NCBI GenBank assembly: GCA_029263895.1
Contig: JARIDO010000035.1
Span: 1 to 64,000, forward strand
Reading direction: 5' to 3'
Length of the DNA stretch: 64,000 nt
Origin: Sporosarcina sp.
GTDB lineage: Bacteria; Bacillota; Bacilli; Bacillales_A; Planococcaceae
Part shown: positions 52,271 through 61,037 of the stretch, in pieces
How the letters are laid out: the number at the start of each line of letters is the position of its first letter
How positions within the stretch are numbered: the first letter of the stretch is position 1
Program-made: the position numbers and the translations under genes
The notes under the pieces: model-generated
What the model saw: the letters and a program-made list of their open reading frames with translations, nothing else
What the model was told of the DNA's origin: nothing
Database searches by the model: none

Positions 52271-54172
52271 ATGGTTAAAATGAATCGATTCATACAATTC
52301 AATGATGAGACAGTAGATGCGAAAACATTATTGCTCTATGAAAGAGTGGGAAGAGCTCTTTCTAATGCTCCTTATATCGAATTAACAGAACGGAAACTGT
52401 TAGAATTTCAACCGATAGAAGGTATTATTTCAATGAGTGTTTTTTGGCGTCATCGTACAGAAGAAGTCACTCATTTAGGTAGGTTATCTGATATCTATTT
52501 ACTGACAGCTGGTTATTGGAACCGTTTTAATGTTAAGAACTGGCTTCGTTTTGTAGATAATATCTCATCGCACCCATTACGTAAATTTGCATCTGAATTA
52601 GTTCTACTACTAGAAGAGTTTCGCTTAACAGACGAGATAATGAAAGAAAGACCAGGAACAACAAAAGCATTTACAGTGCGTCAAAAGGCTTATCGTCAGT
52701 TCCATCAGAACTCATTGCCTTCAAATTTACAAAAAGGCTTTTTGGCAGATGCGTTAATCAATCAACTATACATATCCATTAATGAAGGTATGTTTACTTT
52801 AGGGACAACTGATTGGGGAAGTATTGATTTTAATCTCATACAGTTACAGCTACAAGCGGCATACGATGCAAAAAGCACAAAAGACAATATAAATATTGCG
52901 CAACGTATCTTATTAATTGTTGAATCGATTTTAGAGAAAGATTTGATGCAACAGTATTACTCAGTAACAGAGTCAATAACAGAGCAAGTTGCTACATTCC
53001 ATTATCACGAGGGAATGATGGATGCAGAAAAAGGAGATAATGATCCGAAAGAAACAATTGAAGAGGTTTTTCGTTCTTGGCATAGTGAAAATGAGGAAGA
53101 ACAAGGAATACACCTTGAGTACGAATTAGAGCACGGACGATCGGGTATAAGTTCGTCTGCGAATTCAACCGCAGGCGATGAGGAAGCAGAAGTTAATGAG
53201 ATAGGTTTTGGGAAGTCAGAGGGTAGTGATGCGGATCAACATGATGTAGATGACAGTGATAAGCATGAACGAAAAGAACAAGGGTGGAAGAGTGGAAAGA
53301 GTTACGGCAAAGAACATGTAAATGTAATTTATGAAGAAAAGAGCATTGAAGTAAACGATACAGCCGAGAACCGGAACCTTTTAATTCAGTGGCGAGAAGC
53401 GCAAAAACCATTTGTTCGATCTCTTGTAGAAGAAATTAAAAAAAGGATTGAACAAAAAGTAGAACTGAAAAGGGAAGGACTCTCCAAAGGACGTTTATCA
53501 AACAAACTAACAACGATGATCATTGATGAACGACCAAAACCTTTCTATCGAAAAAACGCACCATCTGTTCAGTTAGATGCGGTGTTTGGTTTGCTAGTCG
53601 ATGGTTCAGCATCAATGATAGATAAATTAGATGAAACTAAAAAAGCCGTTTTATTATTTCATGATGTATTGCGTGAACTGGGGATACAGCATGAAATTGC
53701 ATCCTATTACGAGGACGCTTATCATGCTTCTAAAAGAGTTCAACCAAATGTCTTTGGCCGAATGCATCAGTTTACAGATCGAAGAAAAGATAACGGTTTG
53801 TCCATATTGTCATTTGAAACGAATGAAGATAATCGTGATGGATTTGCGATTAGATGGATGGCGGATCAGCTTGCAACTAGACAAGAAAAACATAAGTTCC
53901 TTCTCGTTTTTTCAGATGGCGAGCCATCTGCATTTGGTTATGATCGGAATGGAGTCGTCGATACAACTGAAGCGGTTTTAGAAACCGAGAAAAAAGGTAT
54001 TTCTGTCATTCATCTTTTTTTATCGACAGAACAACCAACTGAAGAACAAAAACAGCTTTTTAGCATGATGTTTGGAAACAAAACGGCTTCCTCAAACTCA
54101 GTTGAAAGTTTTACTGACCAAACAGTACGGATCTTAAGAAAGTTACTAGCTATCGTAATTGCGCAAAACTAA
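52271..54172 (+). CDS. yojO: YojO, VWA-domain partner of the MoxR ATPase (CobT/NorD-like)
   Basis: The 633-residue protein ends in a von Willebrand A domain with the MIDAS motif LLVDGSASM (about residues 440-448) and the distal FSDGEPSA and Asp. The middle (about 255-370) is highly acidic and low in complexity, and the N-terminal third (about 1-250) is helical. This layout matches NorD/CobT-type partners that couple a MoxR ATPase to a metal-containing enzyme. No such enzyme is adjacent, although odhAB precede. The ATG follows GAGGCGAT. Confidence 0.9.
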   Translation: MVKMNRFIQFNDETVDAKTLLLYERVGRALSNAPYIELTERKLLEFQPIEGIISMSVFWRHRTEEVTHLGRLSDIYLLTAGYWNRFNVKNWLRFVDNISSHPLRKFASELVLLLEEFRLTDEIMKERPGTTKAFTVRQKAYRQFHQNSLPSNLQKGFLADALINQLYISINEGMFTLGTTDWGSIDFNLIQLQLQAAYDAKSTKDNINIAQRILLIVESILEKDLMQQYYSVTESITEQVATFHYHEGMMDAEKGDNDPKETIEEVFRSWHSENEEEQGIHLEYELEHGRSGISSSANSTAGDEEAEVNEIGFGKSEGSDADQHDVDDSDKHERKEQGWKSGKSYGKEHVNVIYEEKSIEVNDTAENRNLLIQWREAQKPFVRSLVEEIKKRIEQKVELKREGLSKGRLSNKLTTMIIDERPKPFYRKNAPSVQLDAVFGLLVDGSASMIDKLDETKKAVLLFHDVLRELGIQHEIASYYEDAYHASKRVQPNVFGRMHQFTDRRKDNGLSILSFETNEDNRDGFAIRWMADQLATRQEKHKFLLVFSDGEPSAFGYDRNGVVDTTEAVLETEKKGISVIHLFLSTEQPTEEQKQLFSMMFGNKTASSNSVESFTDQTVRILRKLLAIVIAQN

Positions 54173-54173
54173 T

Positions 54174-54220
54174 AAAAACACAAAACCAGCAATTTAATTA
54201 GGCTGGTTTTGTGTTTTTTC
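54174..54220. terminator. Convergent terminator between yojO and yaaN
   Basis: AAAAACACAAAACCAGC pairs with GCTGGTTTTGTGTTTTT, a 17-base-pair stem with A and T tracts at either end. It overlaps the yaaN 3' end. Confidence 0.9.
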
Positions 54221-55390
54221 ATGGATGGTTAATAATCTTTGTTTTAGTTCCTCTTCCATTCGACCAATTTCAATTTCAGCAGCTTTTCGTTTTGCGCGAC
54301 CATCAGCTTGTATTAGAAGTGTTTCTTCTATTGTTTGAATAAGATTTTCTTGAGTTTTCTTTAAGGTGTCAATTTCAATTATTCCACATTCATTTTCTTT
54401 TGCGGTTTCAATAGAATTTATTTTTAGCATTTCAGAATTTTTTAGTAGTAAATCATTCGTAGTCTTTGTCACAAGCTTCTGTGATTCAACTGCTTTCATT
54501 TGTCTATTTAAAGTCAATGCAATGGCAATTTGATTCTTCCAGAGTGGTATAGAAGTCATGATAGACGATTGTATTTTTTCGGCTAACGTTTGATTTGTTT
54601 GCTGAATCATTCTAATTTGTGGGGCACTCTGAATCGTAATTTGACGAGATAATTGTAGGTCGTACAATCTTTTTTCAAGTCGATCTAAAAATTGAACCAT
54701 ATCATTTACTTCTTGGAAAGCCATTTGGTCATTAGACGATTCGGCTTTAGTGCGTAATTCAGGAATGATGATGGTTTCAATCTCATTTTGTTTTAATTCA
54801 GCCGCCGCAATATATACATTTAATGCTTGAAAATAGGTTTTATTTTGATCATATAAACTATCCAACATTTGAACATCATCTAAAAGTCCGCGCTTGGAAT
54901 GTTCTAATTGAACACCTATCCTGTCAATCTGTGTACTTAGTTTTTGGTATTTAGTCATCATTTCTTTTATTGATTTTGAAGCTTTGCCAAAAAGTTTACC
55001 GAGAGCAGATTTCTTTTTCTCAGTTAAATCGTCGGGGTCAATCTCAGAAAGCCTATTCATTAAGTCTTTTAATACATCGCCTACAGGTCCGATATCTTTA
55101 CTTTGAACATGATTTAACATTTGATTTGAGAAACGTGAGAGCTCTCCTTGAGCGCTAGCACCGTACGTAATAATTGCTTCATAATTTCCGATGGGGATTT
55201 GGGCAGCTAATTGTTCTGCTTTCTGTTTTTCTTCATCAGTGAGTCTATCGATTAGTTTAGTACTCACATTGTTTTGCGAAACCTTTGTTTGAGGCTCTGT
55301 TGGTAGAAGGCTATCTTGTATATCAAACGGGTTCCCTAGTAAATCATCCATTGTTTTTACTTTTGGATCAAGCTGATTACCTTGTGTCAT
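54194..55390 (-). CDS. yaaN: YaaN, TelA/toxic anion resistance family protein
   Basis: The TelA family was named for tellurite resistance and is largely coiled-coil. Here about residues 100-370 are predicted helical, with typical segments KELQLSRQITIQSAPQIRM, split as LQLSRQITIQ and SAPQIRMIQQ. The gene overlaps xpaC by four bases (ATGA), so the pair is translated together. B. subtilis yaaN has the same pairing and similar length (386 against 398 here). Its mechanism is unknown and there is no enzymatic motif. The predicted sigma-W-type promoter upstream of xpaC would control both. Confidence 0.9.
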   Translation of the reverse strand: MTQGNQLDPKVKTMDDLLGNPFDIQDSLLPTEPQTKVSQNNVSTKLIDRLTDEEKQKAEQLAAQIPIGNYEAIITYGASAQGELSRFSNQMLNHVQSKDIGPVGDVLKDLMNRLSEIDPDDLTEKKKSALGKLFGKASKSIKEMMTKYQKLSTQIDRIGVQLEHSKRGLLDDVQMLDSLYDQNKTYFQALNVYIAAAELKQNEIETIIIPELRTKAESSNDQMAFQEVNDMVQFLDRLEKRLYDLQLSRQITIQSAPQIRMIQQTNQTLAEKIQSSIMTSIPLWKNQIAIALTLNRQMKAVESQKLVTKTTNDLLLKNSEMLKINSIETAKENECGIIEIDTLKKTQENLIQTIEETLLIQADGRAKRKAAEIEIGRMEEELKQRLLTIHEKTQNQPN

Positions 55391-56046
55391 TTCTTTGTAT
55401 CTCCTTTCAAATTCAGAAGCGGCTTGTTTTTATTTTTGTTAATCGTTATATCTACAAAATCCCTTTCTAATTGTAGTTTTTCTATATCTGAAGAAAGCAC
55501 TCTTCTTAAGTCATTTTGTAATTGGTCGTTTACATCGCTTAGTGTTTCACGCGTGTTTTGTAGTGCTATTTTGAGCTCAGTGTCTTTTAATGGTTGGTTG
55601 ATAAGCATTACATAATTGGTAGACAACTCAACTGCAGAATCTAAATGAGCGTAAAAAAAGTTTTCTGCATCATAAAATTTTTGAGGATTCATTTTAACAA
55701 TTTTGACGATCCGTTTCGAAAAATTGATCATTTCATATAGTTGCCTAAATGCTTGAATTGAACGAACTTGTCCATATAAACTGTTCAAACGATGTAGTTT
55801 TTGTTTTGCCTCATAGAGCTGTTTTTTGACATGTTTGTATTCAGATCTCGACATGCCTAACTGTTTGTAATTAGAAGAAACCTGTATTTGTTTCATAACG
55901 AAATTTCCACCTACATATAATACTATTGATATTGCAGTCACAACAGTAAAACCGAGGCTTGTACTTAGCAACAGGTAAAGCCATGTAACGAAACTAACTG
56001 GAGCTGCAATGGAATGTCTTACAAGAAATTGCTTAACTTCATTCAT
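55387..56046 (-). CDS. xpaC: XpaC family membrane protein
   Basis: XpaC was named for hydrolysis of the indicator X-phosphate, but the family has no proven enzymatic role. Two adjacent membrane segments (about residues 15-33 and 36-53) are followed by a long helical, charged cytoplasmic part with coiled-coil character. The 219-residue protein starts with ATG after AAAGGAGGC. It lies directly behind a sigma-W-like promoter at 56078-56105, which suggests induction by envelope stress, and overlaps yaaN by four bases. Confidence 0.9.
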   Translation of the reverse strand: MNEVKQFLVRHSIAAPVSFVTWLYLLLSTSLGFTVVTAISIVLYVGGNFVMKQIQVSSNYKQLGMSRSEYKHVKKQLYEAKQKLHRLNSLYGQVRSIQAFRQLYEMINFSKRIVKIVKMNPQKFYDAENFFYAHLDSAVELSTNYVMLINQPLKDTELKIALQNTRETLSDVNDQLQNDLRRVLSSDIEKLQLERDFVDITINKNKNKPLLNLKGDTKK

Positions 56047-56420
56047 GAAAATTCAGCCTCCTTTACCTCTATACTTCTATACGTTTTGTGTAGAAGAAAG
56101 TTTCATGTGATTTGTATATCAAGCAATTATTCAATAGAGAATTGAAATATAAAACCCGAACATAATTAATTAAAACTTGTGTGGAAGGATAGACGGTTCC
56201 CGTTCGTGCATTATCTTTATATTCAATGTGAGCAGACGTTTTTCCGACAACCTTTTAAATTTTAAAGAGTTGAGATATTGATTTATATGCTTAGTATAAC
56301 TTAAAATTCAGCATTAAACCTTACATATGAATTAAACTAAAAAGCAGAAAGATGGACAATGGTTATGAGTTTGTTAAAATTAAGGACATTCACTATTGAA
56401 TTGACTAGGAGGTTTATAGA
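56047..56420. other. Intergenic region with the xpaC promoter and no other gene
   Basis: Apart from the sigma-W-like promoter at its left end and the DUF1033 leader at its right, the 374 bases are AT-rich. I see no gene, RNA or hairpin terminator in the middle part. Confidence 0.5.
56078..56105 (-). promoter_or_regulatory. xpaC: Sigma-W-type promoter of xpaC-yaaN
   Basis: On the minus strand TGAAAC (56100-56105), then exactly 16 bases, then CGTATA (56078-56083). This equals the ECF sigma-W consensus TGAAAC-N16-CGTA. Transcription would start near 56070, about 24 bases before the xpaC ATG and ahead of its ribosome binding site. Confidence 0.8.
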
Positions 56421-56711
56421 ATGTTTGAGGTTATTTATACAAAAGCGGATTATGAGCCTTGGTGGATGTTCGAGGGATGGGAAGAAACAATTCAATCTCA
56501 TCATACATTCGTTGAAAAAGAACAAGCAATTGCTTTTTTTAATGATTTAACTAAAGCGTTAAGATCTGAACACATGTTTGAAGCAACGAAAAAAGAAATC
56601 TATCATGCTTTTTGGTCTACTAATGAAAGGACATTTTGTTTAGGTTGTGATGAAGATTTACAAATATACCATGGTGTTATTTTTAAAGAATCTCCAGCTT
56701 CTGATAGATAG
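56421..56711 (+). CDS. DUF1033 family protein
   Basis: The 96-residue protein begins MFEVIYTKADYEPWWMFEGW, split here as MFEVIYTKAD and YEPWWMFEGW, the typical start of DUF1033 proteins of Firmicutes. The family has no known function. The ATG follows CTAGGAGGTT at good spacing. It stands alone, with a cold-shock gene downstream on its own promoter. Cys in FCLGCDEDL could bind a metal, but two Cys alone do not show this. Confidence 0.8.
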   Translation: MFEVIYTKADYEPWWMFEGWEETIQSHHTFVEKEQAIAFFNDLTKALRSEHMFEATKKEIYHAFWSTNERTFCLGCDEDLQIYHGVIFKESPASDR

Positions 56712-56738
56712 TTGTATTAATGTAAAATCTCATACTAT

Positions 56739-56766
56739 TTGACAATTTTGAAAACTAAGTTATAAT
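56739..56766 (+). promoter_or_regulatory. Sigma-A promoter of the second cold-shock gene
   Basis: TTGACA (56739-56744) and TATAAT (56761-56766) are both exact consensus hexamers, spaced by 16 bases. Transcription would start near 56773 and give a leader of about 140 bases. Confidence 0.85.
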
Positions 56767-56783
56767 ATTACTTATCTATAATA

Positions 56784-56883
56784 ATATGGACTGATTAAAA
56801 GTTGTATTCACTCATTACAAAAAGTAATCGGTGTTTCGATGCTTTTTGTAATGTGTGAATTTTCCGTTTGGGGAAGTCCATAT
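56784..56883 (+). promoter_or_regulatory. Structured cold-shock 5' leader
   Basis: ATATGGACT (56784-56792) is the exact complement of AGTCCATAT (56875-56883). It encloses an 18-base-pair stem with one mismatch: 56807-56824 with 56842-56859. Inner ATCG and CGAT extend it. The AT-rich linker and GGAGG follow the closing helix. The layout resembles temperature-dependent cold-shock leaders. Confidence 0.7.
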
Positions 56884-56913
56884 ATTAAGTAATTATTATT
56901 TGGAGGTTTTCAA

Positions 56914-57114
56914 ATGAAACAAGGTACAGTAAAATGGTTCAACGCTGAAAAAGGCTTCGGTTTTATCGAAGTAGAAGGCGAGGATGATGTGTTTGTACAT
57001 TTCTCTGCGATCGATGGAGAAGGGTTCAAATCACTTGACGAAGGTCAGCAAGTTGAGTTCGAGGTTGTTGAAGGCAATCGTGGACTACAAGCAGCTAACG
57101 TAGTTAAACTATAA
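56914..57114 (+). CDS. Cold-shock protein, CspA family (second copy)
   Basis: This 66-residue nucleic acid chaperone has RNP1 KGFGFIE and RNP2 DVFVHF and ends QAANVVKL. The ATG follows TTTGGAGGTTT. It is close in sequence to the copy at 20.0 kb but lacks the acidic C-terminal Asp-Asp. Its leader is long and structured and its promoter is perfect, so it is a good candidate for the cold-inducible copy. It is closed by a terminator (AACATTAAAAAAGATGTC with its complement, 57119-57158). Confidence 0.96.
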   Translation: MKQGTVKWFNAEKGFGFIEVEGEDDVFVHFSAIDGEGFKSLDEGQQVEFEVVEGNRGLQAANVVKL

Positions 57115-57118
57115 TTCA

Positions 57119-57159
57119 ACATTAAAAAAGATGTCCATGTGACATCTTTTTTAATGTTC
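57119..57159 (+). terminator. Terminator after the second cold-shock gene
   Basis: AACATTAAAAAAGATGTC pairs with GACATCTTTTTTAATGTT in an 18-base-pair stem that itself contains the T run. Confidence 0.88.
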
Positions 57160-57222
57160 AAATAACAAGTTAATGGCTATTTTGAAAGTAAACGAATGTT
57201 AAATAGAATAGGGAAATATAGA

Positions 57223-57264
57223 AAAAAGAAGACTTCAGATAGAAAATTGAAGTCTTCTTTTTAA
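57223..57264. terminator. Terminator downstream of ykpA
   Basis: AAAAGAAGACTTC pairs with GAAGTCTTCTTTT around a 12-base loop. It lies about 26 bases beyond the ykpA stop codon and has A and T tracts on both sides. Confidence 0.85.
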
Positions 57265-57289
57265 GGTTTTTTGTAGTCGACGAGCTCAA

Positions 57290-58891
57290 TTACTTTTCTT
57301 GTTGTTCTTTCCATTCAAGATATTCTTCATAGTTCATCATTTTATCGAAAATGGTTCCATCTTCACGAATATCAATTACACGATTTGCTACTGTCTGAAT
57401 GAAATGTTGGTCATGCGATGTGAAAATCATTGCCCCTTTAAATGCAGCGAGACCATTATTTAAAGCTTGAATAGATTCAAGATCTAAATGGTTCATCGGC
57501 TCATCAAGAAGTAAGACGTTAGCGTTGTTAAGCATCATTTTAGAGAGCATACAACGTACTTTTTCCCCACCTGATAATACAGATGGTTTTTTGTTTACTT
57601 CTTCACCGGAGAACAACATACGACCTAAGAAACCACGTAAGAATGTCTCTGTCTGGTCTTCTGGTGAATATTGGCGAAGCCATTCTACAAGCGTTTGTTC
57701 ATTGCCTTCGAAATATTCACTGTTATCTAGAGGGAAGTAAGAGTAAGTTGTTGTGACGCCCCACTTAACTTCTCCCTCATCAGGTTCAATCTCTTGAGCG
57801 AGAATTTCTAGTAATGCTGTTTTTGCGAGAGGATCACCGAGTAAGATGATCTTGTCTTCTTTAGCAATCGTAAACGTCGCGTCTTTAAGAAGTTGTTTAC
57901 TGTCTTGTGCTTTTGAAATGTTCTTTGCAGTTAAAACGTCATTACCGATCTCACGTCCCATTGTGAAATTCACAAATGGATAGCGACGAGAAGATGGACG
58001 TATATCATCAAGTTCAATTTTATCTAATGCCTTTTTACGTGAAGTTGCTTGTTTTGATTTAGAAGCATTGGCACTAAAGCGTGCAACGAATGCTTGTAAT
58101 TCTTTAATTTTCTCTTCTTTTTTCTTGTTTTGGTCTTGAGCCATACGTGCAGCTAATTGACTTGATTCATACCAGAATTCATAGTTTCCTGGATACAGCT
58201 GAATTTTCGAGAAGTCTAAGTCAGCGATTTGTGTACAAACTTTGTTTAAGAAATGACGGTCATGTGATACAACGATGACAGTGTTCTCAAAGTTGATAAG
58301 AAATTCTTCTAGCCATTGGATTGCTTTTAAGTCTAAATGGTTGGTAGGCTCATCCAATAGTAAAACGTCTGGTTTACCAAATAAAGCTTGCGCAAGTAAG
58401 ACTTTTACTTTGTCTGAACCATTTAACTCAGCCATTTTAAGACTATGGAACTTATCAGACAAACCAAGTCCTTGTAAAAGAATGGCTGCTTCTGATTCAG
58501 CTTCCCATCCATTTAACTCTCCGAACTCACCCTCGAGTTCAGCAGCTCGCATGCCGTCCTCATCAGAGAAATCTTCTTTCATATAAATGGCGTTCTTTTC
58601 CATCATAATATCGTAAAGTCTCTTATGACCCATGATGACAGTGTCTAGTACAACACTTTCCTCATATTCAAAGTGGTTCTGTTTTAATACAGCTAACCGT
58701 TCATCTTTATTCATAATTACGTTTCCAGTTTGTGGATCAAGTTCACCCGCTAAAATTTTTAGGAAAGTTGATTTTCCCGCACCGTTTGCTCCGATTAGTC
58801 CATAACAATGTCCCGGATTAAACTGTATATTGACATCTTCAAATAGTTTGCGGTCACCAAATTGAAGACTTACATTACTGACTGCTATCAT
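57290..58891 (-). CDS. ykpA: ABC-F protein YkpA (YbiT type)
   Basis: This is a cytoplasmic ABC-F ATPase of 533 residues with no membrane segments. The first ATPase domain has Walker A GANGAGKST (about residues 34-42), signature LNGSDKVKV, read here in place of LSGGD, and Walker B VLLLDEPTNHLD. The second has a degenerate Walker A (LLGDPLAKTALL), signature LSGGEKVRC and Walker B DEPMNHLDLE. The same degeneracy occurs in B. subtilis YkpA (GRNELAVTT), so it is a family trait. The ATG follows TAGGAGGA. The precise role is unknown; EttA/YbiT-like ribosome binding is inferred. Confidence 0.9.
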   Translation of the reverse strand: MIAVSNVSLQFGDRKLFEDVNIQFNPGHCYGLIGANGAGKSTFLKILAGELDPQTGNVIMNKDERLAVLKQNHFEYEESVVLDTVIMGHKRLYDIMMEKNAIYMKEDFSDEDGMRAAELEGEFGELNGWEAESEAAILLQGLGLSDKFHSLKMAELNGSDKVKVLLAQALFGKPDVLLLDEPTNHLDLKAIQWLEEFLINFENTVIVVSHDRHFLNKVCTQIADLDFSKIQLYPGNYEFWYESSQLAARMAQDQNKKKEEKIKELQAFVARFSANASKSKQATSRKKALDKIELDDIRPSSRRYPFVNFTMGREIGNDVLTAKNISKAQDSKQLLKDATFTIAKEDKIILLGDPLAKTALLEILAQEIEPDEGEVKWGVTTTYSYFPLDNSEYFEGNEQTLVEWLRQYSPEDQTETFLRGFLGRMLFSGEEVNKKPSVLSGGEKVRCMLSKMMLNNANVLLLDEPMNHLDLESIQALNNGLAAFKGAMIFTSHDQHFIQTVANRVIDIREDGTIFDKMMNYEEYLEWKEQQEK

Positions 58892-59139
58892 AGAAAAAAT
58901 CCTCCTAAATTCACAATGCTCCTATTATAGCACAAATTAAAACAGAAGAGCAATTCTACATAGGGTAGTAGGTCTCATTTAAGTATGTTGGAAGGACACT
59001 TATTTAAAATGTAAAAGATTGTTATGAAACTAGCTTTGTTAGTTGATACAAGGTAAAATTAGTATAAGGTTAAAATAATAAATGTTTGGATATTACGATA
59101 TTCAAATAGAAGTTATGTTCGTAAAAAGGAGTGTTTGGA

Positions 59140-60336
59140 ATGTCCAAATTTGCACCTAATCGACAAGCTCTATTTTTACTGATTGCCATCTTTGCGATTG
59201 CAATTAATATGCGTCCAGCAATTACTTCCATAGGACCCATGTTAGATATTATTCGTACACAACTTCAATTATCAAATACTCAAGTAACATTACTTACGGC
59301 TATACCCGTTGTTTGTATGGGGATTTTCGCTTCGTTAGCCCCTGTATTAAATCGAATAATTGGTCTGAAATGGTCCATGTACATAATGATTTTTCTAATT
59401 ACGAGTATGACCGCATTAAGAGGTTTCTTACCTGGTTATACAGTATTACTTATAACTGCTTTTATTGTCGGTTTTGCAATTGCGATTATTGGGCCCTTAC
59501 TATCCGCCTTAATTAAACAATATTTTCCGCAACAAGCATCTGGAGTTATCGGTCTCTACTCATTTGGAATGGGAGTGGGGGCAAGTGTTAGTGCTGGTTT
59601 AACAGCTGTGTTTTTTGAAAAGACAAGTTCCTATCCTGTTGCTCTTAGTATATGGGCTGTTTTAGGTCTAGTAGGATTAGTAAGTTGGATGCTCGCTAGT
59701 CGAAACAAAATCATTGTTCAACAACAAACTGTTCTAAAAACGGCTGTAAATAATCAATCGTCAAGATCGCCATGGAAAACAAAGAAAGCGTGGCTATTCT
59801 TATTGTTTTTCGGTTTACAATCATCTGCTTTCTTTTCGGTTATAACATGGCTTGCACCAATTGCAACATCAAGTGGATTGACGTTATTACAAGCCGGTTC
59901 GATGTTAAGTATGATGACAGTCATTCAAATTATTCTTAACTTAGGTTTTCCTTTACTAATGGATAAATTTCCAGCACGCAAGTTTTGGTTACTCGTAATG
60001 TTATGTTCCGGGATTATTGCAATTGGATTGCTATGGTCAGGTGAACATTCGCTCATGTGGATCGGTGCTTTTATAATGGGTATTCCGTTAGGTGGATTAT
60101 TTCCAGTGTCATTACTATTACCCCTTGATGAAACAGAGTCATCTGAAGAAACAAACTCTTGGACAGCGATGATGCAAACAGGCGGCTTTATCATTGGAGG
60201 AATTGTTCCATTATTCATTGCGACTGTATATGATAAAACTTTAAGTCATCATTTTACTTTCCTCATCTTGATAACAATGTTTTTGGCAATGATTGTATTA
60301 ACGTTTTTAATTGGAGATAAAAACGAACAGAGTTAA
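59140..60336 (+). CDS. MFS transporter, CynX/NimT family
   Basis: The protein has about 12 membrane segments and belongs to the major facilitator branch that includes cyanate (CynX) and 2-nitroimidazole (NimT) transporters. Its opening INMRPAITSIGPML is the family signature, and GMGVGASVSAGL and WTAMMQTGGFIIGGIVPL are conserved later blocks. The substrate cannot be predicted. The ATG at 59140 follows AAAAAGGAG; the in-frame GTG at 59131 is inside that site. The product is 398 residues. It is transcribed alone, converging with a second msrA gene. Confidence 0.9.
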   Translation: MSKFAPNRQALFLLIAIFAIAINMRPAITSIGPMLDIIRTQLQLSNTQVTLLTAIPVVCMGIFASLAPVLNRIIGLKWSMYIMIFLITSMTALRGFLPGYTVLLITAFIVGFAIAIIGPLLSALIKQYFPQQASGVIGLYSFGMGVGASVSAGLTAVFFEKTSSYPVALSIWAVLGLVGLVSWMLASRNKIIVQQQTVLKTAVNNQSSRSPWKTKKAWLFLLFFGLQSSAFFSVITWLAPIATSSGLTLLQAGSMLSMMTVIQIILNLGFPLLMDKFPARKFWLLVMLCSGIIAIGLLWSGEHSLMWIGAFIMGIPLGGLFPVSLLLPLDETESSEETNSWTAMMQTGGFIIGGIVPLFIATVYDKTLSHHFTFLILITMFLAMIVLTFLIGDKNEQS

Positions 60337-60399
60337 CGAATATATATTTGTTGATTTATTTATTATTGAAATGGGAATAGTAAACATATTGTTGATGAA

Positions 60400-60440
60400 A
60401 AATGGCATTCCCAAAATTAAAGGGGCAATGCCATTTGTGA
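60400..60440. terminator. Convergent terminator between the MFS gene and msrA copy 2
   Basis: AAATGGCATT pairs with AATGCCATTT, with an inner CCC/GGG, around an AT-rich loop. On the minus strand the stem is followed by TTTTTC, which fits termination of msrA copy 2. Confidence 0.75.
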
Positions 60441-60442
60441 TA

Positions 60443-60961
60443 TTATTTCCAATGATCATTAATGAATTCATCTCTTCCAGATTTGGCGCGGTCTTCTTCA
60501 TAATGGTTCTTTTGTTTATCATAGTAGTCCTGATGGTATTCCTCTGCTTTGTAAAATGCTTTTGCTGGACGTATTTCCGTTACAATAGGTTTACTAAACA
60601 TGCCGCTAGTCGACAGCTTTAGTTTGGATCGATCGGCAATCATCTTTTGCTCATCTGTATAATAAAAGATTGCGGTTGAGTAGGAATGACCTCTATCTTG
60701 AAACTGTCCAAAAGCGTCTGTTGGGTCAATTTGTTGCCAATATACGTCTAGAAGTTTCTCATATGGAAAAATAGATGAATCAAATGTGATTTCAACTACT
60801 TCCAAATGGCCTGAATCTCCTTTTTTTACATCCTCATATGTAGGGTCTTCAACATGACCACCCATATAACCTGAGACGATATTATAAACACCATCCCAAT
60901 CTTTAAAAGGTTTCACCATGCACCAAAAACAACCTCCAGCAAATGCAGCTTTCTCTTTCAT
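60443..60961 (-). CDS. MsrA methionine sulfoxide reductase, second copy
   Basis: This is another MsrA with [12 protein letters not shown] (residues 7-18) and the conserved FGQFQDRG. It differs from the copy at 39.8 kb in much of the surface and ends in an acidic, basic-rich tail (HYEEDRAKSGRDEF). I start it at the ATG at 60961, eleven bases after AAGGAT. Four codons further upstream (60973) an ATG directly abuts the site. No msrB is adjacent. The product is 172 residues and shares only the typical core with the first copy. Confidence 0.94.
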   Translation of the reverse strand: MKEKAAFAGGCFWCMVKPFKDWDGVYNIVSGYMGGHVEDPTYEDVKKGDSGHLEVVEITFDSSIFPYEKLLDVYWQQIDPTDAFGQFQDRGHSYSTAIFYYTDEQKMIADRSKLKLSTSGMFSKPIVTEIRPAKAFYKAEEYHQDYYDKQKNHYEEDRAKSGRDEFINDHWK

Positions 60962-61037
60962 TATTTCACACATCCTTCAGCGCAATTTAATTGGATTGTA
61001 TCACAATTTAACTGTACCAGAGAACAATTGTAAACTA

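Noticed and set aside
57290..58891. Degenerate Walker A as a sign of gene decay
   Set aside because: The same substitution is found in the intact B. subtilis YkpA, so it is a feature of the family and not damage.
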